Positions 8,192-15,969 of a stretch of DNA of 32,388 bases are shown here, piece after piece. A program made the translations under genes and the position numbers. Numbering within the stretch: position 1 is the stretch's first letter; the number at the start of each line of letters is the position of its first letter. The notes below the pieces were generated by a model. It worked only from the letters and a program-made list of their open reading frames with translations. It was not told where the DNA came from and did no database searches. Origin of the DNA: RGIG4103 sp045644605 (GTDB lineage: Bacteria > Bacillota > Clostridia > RUG12999); assembly GCA_045644605.1 (NCBI GenBank), contig JAZRHB010000043.1, forward strand, positions 1 to 32,388, in the 5' to 3' direction.

Positions 8192-9283
8192 TCATCCTTT
8201 TAACCAGTCTGTGCCGAATCTTAATGCAAGTGCATCACAAAGAACTATTGCGGATGCCGCATCCTGCACCACTCTTGCTCTGTGCACAATTGCAGGGTCG
8301 TGTCTGCCTTTCGGTTCCAGCACAGTTTCGGCCATGGTTTTAAAATCAACCGTGTTTTGCGGCTTAAATATTGTGGGTGTTGGTTTAACTGCAGTTCTGA
8401 AAATGATTGGCATTCCGTTTGTAATGCCGCCATTTATTCCGCCGTTATTATTTGTAGCGGTTACAATTTTATCATTTTCAAGCTTCATTTCGTCGTTGGC
8501 ATTGCTTCCTTTCATATCTGCCAGCTTAAAGCCTGCACCAAACTCAATTCCTTTTATTGCCGGAATTGAAAACATCATATGTGAAATAAGGCTTTCAACA
8601 GAATCAAACCACGGCTCGCCAACGCCCGCCGGCATTCCGCAAATTGCAGTTTCCAGAATTCCGCCAACGCTGTCGCCGTTTGATGATGCTTCAAGAATTG
8701 CTGCGGTCATTTCTTCAATGAGGGAGTCGTCAAGAACTGCAAAGGTTTTTCCGTTAAGCGCATTTATATCAGGCATTAAATCCCCGAACTCTCTGTCCGA
8801 AATGCCTGCACATTTTTTCACGTGTGTGCCTATGTAAATACCTTTTTGTTCCAATGCAGATTTGCATATTGCACCTGCCGCAACGAGCGCCGCAGTAATT
8901 CTTCCGCTGAAATGTCCGCCTCCGCGGGAATCCTGAAAACCGTGATATTTACATTCTGCAGTATAATCTGCATGAGATGGTCTTGCAACCGTTCTCATTG
9001 CCGAATAATCTCCGCTTTTTACATTTTCGTTAGGTATGAGAATAGTAACCGGTGTTCCGGTTGTTTTTCCGTTTATAACACCGCTTATAATCCTGAGCTC
9101 ATCCTTTTCTTTTCTTGGAGTTGAAATGTTTCCGTTTGGTCTGCGGAGGAAAAGCATATGATTTATATATTCTTCATTCACATCAATTCCGGGAGCCAGT
9201 CCATCAATAACCGCTCCGATATATTCGCCGTGACTTTCACCGAAAATTGTAACAGCCACGCTTGTACCAAATGTATTTTTCAT
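8192..9283 (-). CDS. aroC: Chorismate synthase
   Basis: Removes phosphate from EPSP to make chorismate, using reduced FMN. Family signatures are all present: GESHGEYIGAVIDG (start), RPSHADYT, the RGGGHFSGRITA stretch, NNNGGINGGITNGMPI, and RHDPAIVHRA near the C-terminus. The 363-residue length is normal. ATG 9283 follows a strong GAGGGGTGAT site and lies 4 bases after the aroB stop; an open extension further upstream overlaps aroB and has no binding site. Confidence 0.97.
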   Translation of the reverse strand: MKNTFGTSVAVTIFGESHGEYIGAVIDGLAPGIDVNEEYINHMLFLRRPNGNISTPRKEKDELRIISGVINGKTTGTPVTILIPNENVKSGDYSAMRTVARPSHADYTAECKYHGFQDSRGGGHFSGRITAALVAAGAICKSALEQKGIYIGTHVKKCAGISDREFGDLMPDINALNGKTFAVLDDSLIEEMTAAILEASSNGDSVGGILETAICGMPAGVGEPWFDSVESLISHMMFSIPAIKGIEFGAGFKLADMKGSNANDEMKLENDKIVTATNNNGGINGGITNGMPIIFRTAVKPTPTIFKPQNTVDFKTMAETVLEPKGRHDPAIVHRARVVQDAASAIVLCDALALRFGTDWLKG

Positions 9284-9287
9284 ATAA

Positions 9288-10301
9288 TCACCCCTCAAAA
9301 CAGCTTTTTGCCATTTCAATTACTTCACTGCACTTCATTGTCTTTTGTTCAAACGAGCCTATGTCAGGCACAACCGTTACTGAAACAAACTCTCCGTCTG
9401 CTTTTTTATCATGAAACGCCGCTTCGGCAATTTTATCCCAGTCAAACTCAACCGGATTATAAAGGTTGCATTTTTTAAGAACTTCAATTACCCTCGGTCT
9501 TATCTTTTCACTGCACATCGGTATAAGTGCGAGTGCAACACATTCGCCGTGATATAATTCCGACATATTTGCACTGCTTTCAATACCGTGACCGATTGTA
9601 TGACCGAAATTAAGTACCTTACGAAGTCCCGATTCTTTTTCGTCCTGTTCAACAACATTCTTTTTAATGTTAAGCGAACGAATAATAATTTCATCAATAT
9701 TATCATTTGCGTTTTTATTTTCAAAAATTTCAAACAACCCGACATCAGATGTAAGTGCCATTTTTATTGCTTCGGCAAGACCGTTTGAAATCTGCCTTTC
9801 GGGAAGAGTTTTTAAAACGTCAGGGTCTATCAGAACCTTTTTAGGCTGATAAAATGCACCCACAATGTTTTTCACATTTCCGAAATTTATTGCCGTTTTT
9901 CCGCCGATGGATGAATCTATCTGCGAAAGAAGAGTTGTAGGTATATTATAAAAGTCGATACCCCGCATATAACAGGATGCCGCAAATCCGGAAAGGTCGC
10001 CCACAACGCCACCGCCAACTGCCACAACACAGTCTTTTCTTGAAATCCCGTTGTCAAGCATTTGCGCAAGCAGTGTGCCAAGCACTTCAAGACTTTTTGA
10101 GCCTTCGCCCGATTGAACAGTATAAATAACCGGATTTTTACACTGACCGGCAAGTGTTTTTGCATAAACTTCAGGAACGCCGTCATCTGTTACAATAAGC
10201 ACTCGTCTTTCTAAATTCAGGTACTCGCCCGCACGCGAAAGAATCCCTCTTTCAACAACTATATCGTAACTGTTTTCATTTAAATTCATATGTATATTCA
10301 T
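9288..10301 (-). CDS. aroB: 3-dehydroquinate synthase
   Basis: NAD-dependent, metal-dependent cyclisation of DAHP to 3-dehydroquinate. Motifs seen: GGGVVGDLSGFAAS (NAD binding), YNIPTTLLSQIDSSIGGKTA with the metal and substrate contacts, EAIKMAL, and NFGHTIGHGIE with metal histidines. About 337 residues, the family norm. ATG 10301 has GAGGAAA six bases upstream; a second ATG at 10316 overlaps the pheA stop (ATGA) and would add five residues. Either way the gene is coupled to pheA. Confidence 0.96.
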   Translation of the reverse strand: MNIHMNLNENSYDIVVERGILSRAGEYLNLERRVLIVTDDGVPEVYAKTLAGQCKNPVIYTVQSGEGSKSLEVLGTLLAQMLDNGISRKDCVVAVGGGVVGDLSGFAASCYMRGIDFYNIPTTLLSQIDSSIGGKTAINFGNVKNIVGAFYQPKKVLIDPDVLKTLPERQISNGLAEAIKMALTSDVGLFEIFENKNANDNIDEIIIRSLNIKKNVVEQDEKESGLRKVLNFGHTIGHGIESSANMSELYHGECVALALIPMCSEKIRPRVIEVLKKCNLYNPVEFDWDKIAEAAFHDKKADGEFVSVTVVPDIGSFEQKTMKCSEVIEMAKSCFEG

Positions 10302-10312
10302 ATCAGATTTCC

Positions 10313-11401
10313 TCATATCTCACTATGCGGTGCAAACGTTCCCGCCACCTTAAGCTTATCGCACACCTTGTTTAATTCTTCAATCATTTTTTTGCCGTCG
10401 TCGGTTTCGGTTGTGCCGTCAATCTCAACATAGAAATAATACTGCCACGAATGTTTTTTAAGCGGTCTGCTTCTAAGTGCAGTCATATTATATCCGTATT
10501 TACCTATGATGCCGATGGCATTGGCAAGGGAACCCGCTTCGTTCTTAACCGTAAACATAAGAACCGAGCTTGAAAGTGACGAAGAATTTGCCCCGACTTT
10601 TGAAAGAACTGCAAAACGGGTGGTATTTTCCCCGCTTTTGTTTATGTTTGCTTCAAGAACTTTAAGCCCGTAAATTTCCGCAGTTTCCACACTTGCAATT
10701 GCACCAAGAGATTTATCTTTCATATCGGCAACGGCTTTTGCAGCAACCGCTGTATTATTTGCTTCTTCTGTATCAAATCCTTTGAGAGTAATATAATCGT
10801 GACACTGTCCAAGCGCCTGCGGATGACTTGTTACTTTTTTAATGTCTTCTGATGTTGCATCGGGAAGTCCCAATAAATTCTGATGAATTTCAAGCTCATA
10901 GATTCCGTTTATAAACAGTCCGCCCGAAAAAATAAGGTCAATGGTCTGCCCTACTTCACCTGCGTAGCTGTTTTCAATCGGCAGAAGTGCAACATCTGCC
11001 TCTCCTTTTACAACGCTATCGTACGCCGATTTGAAATCGCGGTACGAAACTCTGCTGCTTTGTGGGAATATTCTGCCTGCCGCAATGTGAGCAAACGCTC
11101 CCGGAACACCGCTGTATGCCACTTTAAGTCCCGACTGCATACGATACTGATACGCACGTGAAACGGACATAACATTTTTAATAAAATCAATATAATATTC
11201 TTTTAGCACATCATCTTCAATCATAGCGGAGTTCTTTTCAATAACGGCTTTTTCACGTTTTTCATCCAGAATCGGAAGTCCGAATTCTTTTTTATGTTCA
11301 TAAACCATTTCGGCAGCTCTCATTCTTTTTTCAAAAAGCTCTGTCATTTGGGAATCCACTTCGTTTATAATTTTTCTTGCTTCATCTAATTTATTTGCCA
11401 T
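10313..11401 (-). CDS. pheA: Bifunctional chorismate mutase/prephenate dehydratase (P-protein)
   Basis: Converts chorismate to prephenate and then phenylpyruvate. An AroQ-type chorismate mutase helix bundle spans about 1-85 (VDSQMTELFEKRMRAAE). The prephenate dehydratase domain follows (VAYSGVPGAFAH, PIENSYAGEV, and the catalytic TTRF near ENTTRFAVL). The C-terminal ACT domain has GSLANAI and LRSRP where E. coli has GALV and ESRP, the Phe feedback site; from general knowledge RSRP is common in clostridial P-proteins, so feedback control is still likely. ATG 11401 is chosen because the AAAGG at 11413-11417 is correctly spaced from it; a TTG at 11410 is too close. A hairpin ends 7 bases before that binding site. 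Confidence 0.95.
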   Translation of the reverse strand: MANKLDEARKIINEVDSQMTELFEKRMRAAEMVYEHKKEFGLPILDEKREKAVIEKNSAMIEDDVLKEYYIDFIKNVMSVSRAYQYRMQSGLKVAYSGVPGAFAHIAAGRIFPQSSRVSYRDFKSAYDSVVKGEADVALLPIENSYAGEVGQTIDLIFSGGLFINGIYELEIHQNLLGLPDATSEDIKKVTSHPQALGQCHDYITLKGFDTEEANNTAVAAKAVADMKDKSLGAIASVETAEIYGLKVLEANINKSGENTTRFAVLSKVGANSSSLSSSVLMFTVKNEAGSLANAIGIIGKYGYNMTALRSRPLKKHSWQYYFYVEIDGTTETDDGKKMIEELNKVCDKLKVAGTFAPHSEI

Positions 11402-11423
11402 TTCCGACAATTCCTTTCAGAAG

Positions 11424-11462
11424 AAAACCTCACTTGTTTTTTTCATTTACAAGTGAGGTTTT
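11424..11462 (-). terminator. Terminator or attenuator hairpin between the ACT gene and pheA
   Basis: 14-bp perfect arms at 11424-11437 and 11449-11462 (AAAACCTCACTTGT and its complement) with an 11-base loop; read on the minus strand the hairpin is followed by TTTTCTTCT-like sequence. It lies 63 bases after the ACT gene and immediately before the pheA ribosome binding site, so it is in the pheA leader whichever promoter is used. Confidence 0.7.
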
Positions 11463-11525
11463 AAAATTGTTATTTGCATCTAAAATTTCAAATAAACTTA
11501 AAACTCACTCTTCAATTCTCTAATT

Positions 11526-11957
11526 TTAAAGTTTATCAATATCCGCCTCAGTAATAATATGAAATCCTGCATTTGTAAGTGCTGCTTCTGCAGTGTCGTT
11601 ATTTTCTACTCTTAAAACAACATATGCGTGTTTTTCTGTACGAGCCATAAATGCATAAAGATATTCAACATTTATATCTGCTTTATCAAGAACACCGAGA
11701 GCTTCTGTGAGTTTACCCGGTGCATCACCGATTTTAACACCCACAACATCAACTACTTTAATGAGATAGCTGTTTTCTTCAAGCACTCTTTCTGCCGCCG
11801 TTTCATCATTGACAATAAGGCGGAGAATACCGAAATCTTCTGTTTCTGCAATAGAAAGCGCCCTCATATTAATATTATTTTTTGCAAGTATATCCGTTAC
11901 TTCAACGATTGCACCTTTTCTGTTGGGAACAAATACTGTTAATTGTTTAATAGCCAT
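11526..11957 (-). CDS. Double ACT-domain protein (amino acid sensing, PaaK partner)
   Basis: A 143-residue protein made only of two ACT domains: residues 1-66 (QLTVFVPNRKGAIVEVTDIL) and about 68-143 (VVGVKIGDAPGKLTEALGVL). ACT domains bind small ligands, usually amino acids, at domain interfaces. Stand-alone double-ACT proteins commonly sit next to phenylacetate-CoA ligases in anaerobes; the ligand here is unknown, but the aromatic context suggests Phe or another aromatic acid. ATG 11957 has a full AAGGAGGG site 8 bases upstream; an upstream extension of 14 residues would overlap paaK and lacks a site. Confidence 0.88.
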   Translation of the reverse strand: MAIKQLTVFVPNRKGAIVEVTDILAKNNINMRALSIAETEDFGILRLIVNDETAAERVLEENSYLIKVVDVVGVKIGDAPGKLTEALGVLDKADINVEYLYAFMARTEKHAYVVLRVENNDTAEAALTNAGFHIITEADIDKL

Positions 11958-11976
11958 AATAACCCTCCTTATCCGA

Positions 11977-13284
11977 TTATATAAGTTTTCTTTTATCAAT
12001 TACACGAACCGCTTTTCCTTCACTTCTTGCAATGCTCTTCGGAGCAACAAGACGGACTTTCGGGTTGATGCCAAGCATTATTTTCATTGCATCCGAAAGT
12101 GATTTTTCCATTGCAAGCACTTCGCTTACTTTATCCGTGAATTGTTCGGGTGACATTTCAATATTAACTTCAAATGTATCGTTATTGTTCACACGGTCAA
12201 CAATAATCTGATAGTTTGGTTCATATCCTTCTTTAAGAAGAACTGTTTCAATCTGACTTGGGAATACATTAACCCCTCTGATGATAAGCATATCGTCTGT
12301 TCTGCCCATAGGTTTAGCCATTTTGATAAGTGTTCTTCCGCAGGAGCATTTCTTTCTTGAAAGAACACAAATATCTCTTGTTCTGTATCGGAGCAGCGGG
12401 AATGCTTCTTTATCAAGCGAAGTAAATACAAGCTCTCCCTTTTCCCCTTCAGGAAGAACTTCGCCTGTATCGGGGTCAATAATTTCAGCAATAAAGTGGT
12501 CTTCATTTATATGCATACCTGTCTGTTCGCTGCACTCGAATGCAACCCCTGGGCCGCTTGTTTCTGTAAGACCATATATATCATAGGCTTTTATGCCAAG
12601 TGTTTCTTCAATGTTTTTTCTCATTTCTTCCGTCCACGGTTCAGCACCGAATATACCTGCTTTAAGCGGAATATATTCCGGTTTATAGCCTTGTTCCTTT
12701 AAGCTTTCGCCAATATATGCCGCATAAGACGGAGTACAGCAAAGAATGGTGGCACCTAAATCTGTCATAAACTGAATCTGACGTTCTGTGTTACCGGATG
12801 ACATAGGAAGTGTAAGACATCCAACCTTGTGTGAGCCGCCGTGAAGCCCCATACCGCCTGTGAAAAGGCCGTAGCCGTAAGCTACCTGGCAAACATCTTT
12901 CTTGCTGCCGCCTGCCGCAACAATTGCACGTGCACAGCAATCGTCCCAAAGGTCAACGTCATTTTGTGTGTAGAACGCAACCACGCGGCGACCTGTTGTG
13001 CCCGATGTGGAATGAATACGCACACAGTCTTCGAGCGGTTTTGCAAGCAGTCCGTAAGGATAGGCATCTCTTAAATCTGCTTTTGAGAGGAACGGAAGTT
13101 TGTGCAAGTCTTCAATTCCTTTGATGTCTTCAGGTTTAACACCTTTTTCATCCATAAGGTTACGGTAATATTCCACATTTTCGTAAACATGCTTAACCTG
13201 TTTAACAAGTTTTTCTGATTGAAGCTTTTTCATGTCATCAAGTGACATTGTTTCAATTTCTTTCTGATAATAGTTCTGAGCCAT
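11977..13284 (-). CDS. paaK: Phenylacetate--CoA ligase family protein (PaaK-like)
   Basis: Adenylate-forming enzyme expected to activate an aryl acid to its CoA thioester with ATP. The phosphate-binding loop HSTSGTTGRRVV lies near 91-102; the YGLTETSGPG adenylation motif and the hinge/C-terminal DMLIIRGVNVFPSQIE motif follow. The 435-residue length is typical. A CSCG pair near the hinge may be structural. ATG 13284 follows GGAAAGGAG. The gene is first after the T-box leader and 19 bases before the ACT gene. A T-box placing it under Phe-tRNA control argues for a biosynthetic or salvage role (arylacetyl-CoA to amino acid by reductive carboxylation) rather than degradation; this is inference, and the required ferredoxin oxidoreductase is not in the window. 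Confidence 0.9.
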   Translation of the reverse strand: MAQNYYQKEIETMSLDDMKKLQSEKLVKQVKHVYENVEYYRNLMDEKGVKPEDIKGIEDLHKLPFLSKADLRDAYPYGLLAKPLEDCVRIHSTSGTTGRRVVAFYTQNDVDLWDDCCARAIVAAGGSKKDVCQVAYGYGLFTGGMGLHGGSHKVGCLTLPMSSGNTERQIQFMTDLGATILCCTPSYAAYIGESLKEQGYKPEYIPLKAGIFGAEPWTEEMRKNIEETLGIKAYDIYGLTETSGPGVAFECSEQTGMHINEDHFIAEIIDPDTGEVLPEGEKGELVFTSLDKEAFPLLRYRTRDICVLSRKKCSCGRTLIKMAKPMGRTDDMLIIRGVNVFPSQIETVLLKEGYEPNYQIIVDRVNNNDTFEVNIEMSPEQFTDKVSEVLAMEKSLSDAMKIMLGINPKVRLVAPKSIARSEGKAVRVIDKRKLI

Positions 13285-13349
13285 TTTCTCTTTTCTCCTT
13301 TCCGTTTCGTAAAAAATGTTGTTCAAACAGGGTTGCATTTTATTTGGAA

Positions 13350-13386
13350 TAAAAAATCCTCTGCAATCCTGTTTAGGATACAGAGG
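13350..13386 (-). terminator. Rho-independent terminator arm of the T-box leader
   Basis: On the minus strand CCTCTGTATCCT and AGGATTGCAGAGG pair around AAAC and are followed by six Ts (13351-13356). It begins 16 bases after the conserved T-box sequence, so it and the antiterminator are mutually exclusive in the usual way. Confidence 0.88.
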
Positions 13387-13630
13387 ACGAAAATACTATT
13401 TCCGTGGTACCACCCCAGTTCACCACCATCTCACAACAGTGGCCTTATCAGGTACTAACATACCTTAGTTCTGTAACGGGAACACCCGTTGCCTCCTACT
13501 AAAGATTGCTCTTATTCAGTGCACTGCTAACAGAAGGAATTCAGAAGGACGCCCCATTTGCCTCGCACCAACCGGCAACTCTCTCCATGTTCTTTCCAAC
13601 CTACTGGTTTCTGCTCTTCGCATTTATTTG
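13350..13630 (-). promoter_or_regulatory. T-box riboswitch leader, probable Phe (UUC) specifier
   Basis: The minus strand carries the T-box core GGGTGGTACCACGG (13402-13415) followed by TTTTCGTCCTCTG and a terminator. Upstream is a Stem I with an AGTA motif, AGAGAG and GGTTGGTGCGAGG segments, and a specifier-loop context CTGAATTCCTTCTG. Reading GAA then TTC places the specifier at 13537-13539, a phenylalanine codon. A hairpin AACGGG-TGTT-CCCGTT and a second GGTA/TACC hairpin fit the linker stems. It should allow transcription of paaK and the ACT gene when tRNA-Phe is uncharged. The specifier is read by eye from the conserved context, so the amino acid is less sure than the class. Confidence 0.92.
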
Positions 13631-13656
13631 TGTGTTACACTATTAAATTATTTATA

Positions 13657-13685
13657 ATTATAACACCACACCGCAAAAAAGTCAA
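13657..13685 (-). promoter_or_regulatory. Sigma-A-type promoter for the T-box/paaK transcript
   Basis: On the minus strand TTGACT (13680-13685) and TATAAT (13657-13662) are separated by exactly 17 bases, a near-consensus housekeeping promoter. It lies just upstream of the first T-box helix. Confidence 0.85.
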
Positions 13686-13730
13686 TAGTTATAATAAAAT
13701 TTATGTTTTTACCCACTGACAAAATCATTC

Positions 13731-14283
13731 CTAGAAAAACAGTTTTCTTTCTATTATCTCACGTGCGGTGCGGTTTATAGCCAGGTATATCAGGAGTGCA
13801 CCCACCAATATCAGTACTGCCATGGGATAAATGGACCAGCCAGTAAACGATAGCTTAAATGGTATTACCATCAGGAACTCCGCAAGTCTGTCATCTGTCA
13901 TTTCAGTTGCTTCGCTTAAAAGCTTATCGCCTTCAAAAACCCTGAAAGTTCTGTCGCCGATGGTTTTTCTTCCGGTTTTTGTTTTCATAGCAACTATAAG
14001 CGTTTTATTGAACTGTAATTCGGGATGTGTTTAAAATAGTAAGATGGCTGATAGAAATCTATAGTATACTGACACGTTTCGCAGAAAGAATAAAAAATAC
14101 GCCACTGTCCGTCATAAAGGTCGTAAAGCTCCCATTCGACGTCTTCATTCTTTTCAAATTTATAGGTTCCACCAGCCTGCTGTTGCACAAGCCACTCTTA
14201 AAGCTTCAACGAATATATTGGCGACGACTACCTATCCCCACGTTGCATATGTATTTTTCACCTTCAACCAAAAGGTAATTATC
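13731..14283 (-). pseudogene. Decayed membrane-protein gene (three frames), unrecognised
   Basis: No intact gene is seen between cysK and the T-box promoter, but protein-like stretches continue across all three minus frames: YLLVEGEKYICNVGIGSRR directly after the cysK stop, then VVVANIFVEALRVACATAGWW, then a 60-residue piece rich in aromatic residues (ELYDLYDGQWRIFYSF), then an 85-codon piece ending with one membrane helix (YPMAVLILVGALLIYLAI) and a basic tail. None of the candidate starts has a ribosome binding site. The pattern fits one ancestral membrane-anchored protein broken by several frameshifts. Function unknown; sequencing errors are a possible alternative. Confidence 0.5.
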
Positions 14284-15213
14284 TTACTCTTCAAACAGCG
14301 GTGTAGAAAAATATCTTTCCGCTGTGTCGGGAAGGACCGTTACAACTGTTTTTCCCGGGCCGAGTTTTTTTGCAAGTTTTATTGCAGCGGCAACATTTGT
14401 TCCGCTTGAAATTCCGCACATTATACCTTCCTTTGATGCAAGCACTTTCGAGGTTTCTATTGCTTCTTCATCCGTTACAAGGCAAATATCATCATATATA
14501 TTCTGATTTAATATTGCAGGTATAATTCCGTCGCCTATACCCATCTGAACGTGGGTTCCGATAGAGCCGCCGGACAAAACTGCCGCATTTTCCGGTTCTA
14601 CCGCCCAGATTGTTATATCAGGATTTTTTTCTTTCAGCGTTTCCCCTATTCCTGTAATTGTTCCGCCCGTACCTATACCCGAACAGAACCCGTGAATCGG
14701 ACCGCCCACCTGTTCTAAAATTTCTTTTCCTGTCTTTTCCCTTTGAATCTGCAGGTTTGCAGGATTTTCAAACTGCTGTGGAACAAACACGTTTGGGTCT
14801 TCCTTTTCCATTGAAAGCGCAATGCGAAGGCACTCGTCAATACATTCACCGATATTGCCCGAATCGTGCACAAGAATCACCTCCGCCCCGTAGTGACGAA
14901 CTAATTTGCGGCGTTCTTCACTTACGGAATCCGGCATAATTATTTTGGTTTTATATCCCATTACGGCACCCACAAGCGCAAGACCTATCCCCTGATTTCC
15001 GCTTGTAGGCTCAACAATAATGGTATCTTTATTTATCTTGCCACGCGCAATGGCGTCCAAAATCATATTATAGGCTGTTCTTGTTTTGATTGAACCTCCG
15101 ACGTTAAGCCCCTCAACCTTTACCAGAATATCAGCCCCGTCTTTCGGTGCAATGTTCTTAAGTTTTACCATTGGCGTATTGCCGATTGCTTCCAGAATAT
15201 TATTGTATACCAT
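14284..15213 (-). CDS. cysK: Cysteine synthase family PLP enzyme
   Basis: Fold-type II PLP enzyme expected to make cysteine from O-acetylserine and sulfide. PLP lysine is Lys43 in NVGGSIKTRTA; the substrate-binding loop is TSGNQGIG (70-77); the phosphate-binding loop is SGIGTGGT (178-185); and ISSGTN near the C-terminus contacts the PLP ring. 309 residues is the CysK length. The usual SVKDR around the lysine is SIKTR here and TSGNTG is TSGNQG, so it belongs to a diverged subgroup and a different acceptor or donor is possible. ATG follows GGGAGTAG. It stands alone, with broken gene pieces after it. Confidence 0.87.
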   Translation of the reverse strand: MVYNNILEAIGNTPMVKLKNIAPKDGADILVKVEGLNVGGSIKTRTAYNMILDAIARGKINKDTIIVEPTSGNQGIGLALVGAVMGYKTKIIMPDSVSEERRKLVRHYGAEVILVHDSGNIGECIDECLRIALSMEKEDPNVFVPQQFENPANLQIQREKTGKEILEQVGGPIHGFCSGIGTGGTITGIGETLKEKNPDITIWAVEPENAAVLSGGSIGTHVQMGIGDGIIPAILNQNIYDDICLVTDEEAIETSKVLASKEGIMCGISSGTNVAAAIKLAKKLGPGKTVVTVLPDTAERYFSTPLFEE

Positions 15214-15335
15214 AAAAATCTACTCCCAATTATACCTGTTTTTTACATTATATTACATACGCATCAATTATAGAATTCGTGCACGATTTAGATGCCACTT
15301 TCTTAATCATAATTTGTATCATACCCTGCAAAGAA

Positions 15336-15959
15336 CTATCGACTGACAATATATTTAACCCCAACAGAAGCTGAGTCAGAATTGTTAACTCTGAGTTCCA
15401 ATCTTAAATCAATTCGAGAATAATTTATATCGCCTAACATCTTTTCTGCTTTTTCGTCATTCAACCAAGGTTTATTAGTTCTTATGTCACTTATCTCAAC
15501 TGTGTAATCCTCATAATAAAGGCAATTATCCTTCAGATCTTCAACACCACTTATATTATCAAAATAATCGGAATTTGTTGACTTAACATTGGGATATGTA
15601 TCTTTTTCTCCATAGTTGAGTTCAAAATTCTCGCGATATTCTTTAGCAAAATAATATGCTTGTTCAGCATCATTAAAATATGTTTCTTCGGCCATTAAAA
15701 CATCATTATAAAAAACGAGTTGTTTTTGCACAAATCCTTCATCATTGTTATCGCAATCAAATGTATATATAGTTTGTTCTCCCTTTGTAACTCCTTGAAC
15801 ATCACCAAAGTCTATGCTCTTCGTTACTATTTCGATACTTTCCCCAAATAAATTATAAAATCCAATTGTGTGCTCTACATCAGTCATTGTTTTCGTTTGA
15901 CAAGACACTAAAAACACAACGAGAACAGTTGTTATGAGAGTTAATGCTGCTTTTTTCAT
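15336..15959 (-). CDS. Predicted lipoprotein of unknown function
   Basis: A 207-residue protein with a lipoprotein signal peptide (basic MKKAA, hydrophobic core, lipobox LVSC with Cys near 20), so it is expected on the outer face of the membrane. The mature part is acidic and rich in Tyr, Asp and Asn, with predicted mixed beta structure; no family is recognised. The start follows GTAGGAG, 10 bases after the four-helix-bundle gene, so the pair is likely co-transcribed. Codon and base use look more AT-rich than the surrounding operons, compatible with acquisition. Confidence 0.75.
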   Translation of the reverse strand: MKKAALTLITTVLVVFLVSCQTKTMTDVEHTIGFYNLFGESIEIVTKSIDFGDVQGVTKGEQTIYTFDCDNNDEGFVQKQLVFYNDVLMAEETYFNDAEQAYYFAKEYRENFELNYGEKDTYPNVKSTNSDYFDNISGVEDLKDNCLYYEDYTVEISDIRTNKPWLNDEKAEKMLGDINYSRIDLRLELRVNNSDSASVGVKYIVSR

Positions 15960-15969
15960 CCAACCACTC

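Noticed and set aside
8127..8837. 236-codon plus-strand frame
   Set aside because: Antisense to aroC; Ser/Pro/Ile-rich product with no signatures, a shadow of the real gene's codon pattern.
11466..11525. Independent promoter for the aro operon
   Set aside because: AT-rich sequence offers only weak TTGAA-type hexamers without a matching -10; not strong enough to call.
13285..13338. N-terminal extension of paaK
   Set aside because: Lies inside the leader after the terminator; the strong GGAAAGGAG site points to ATG 13284.
15214..15335. Promoter for cysK
   Set aside because: TATAAT-like hexamers are present on the minus strand (near 15225-15255) but no acceptable -35 box at 16-18 bases was found, so no promoter is listed.
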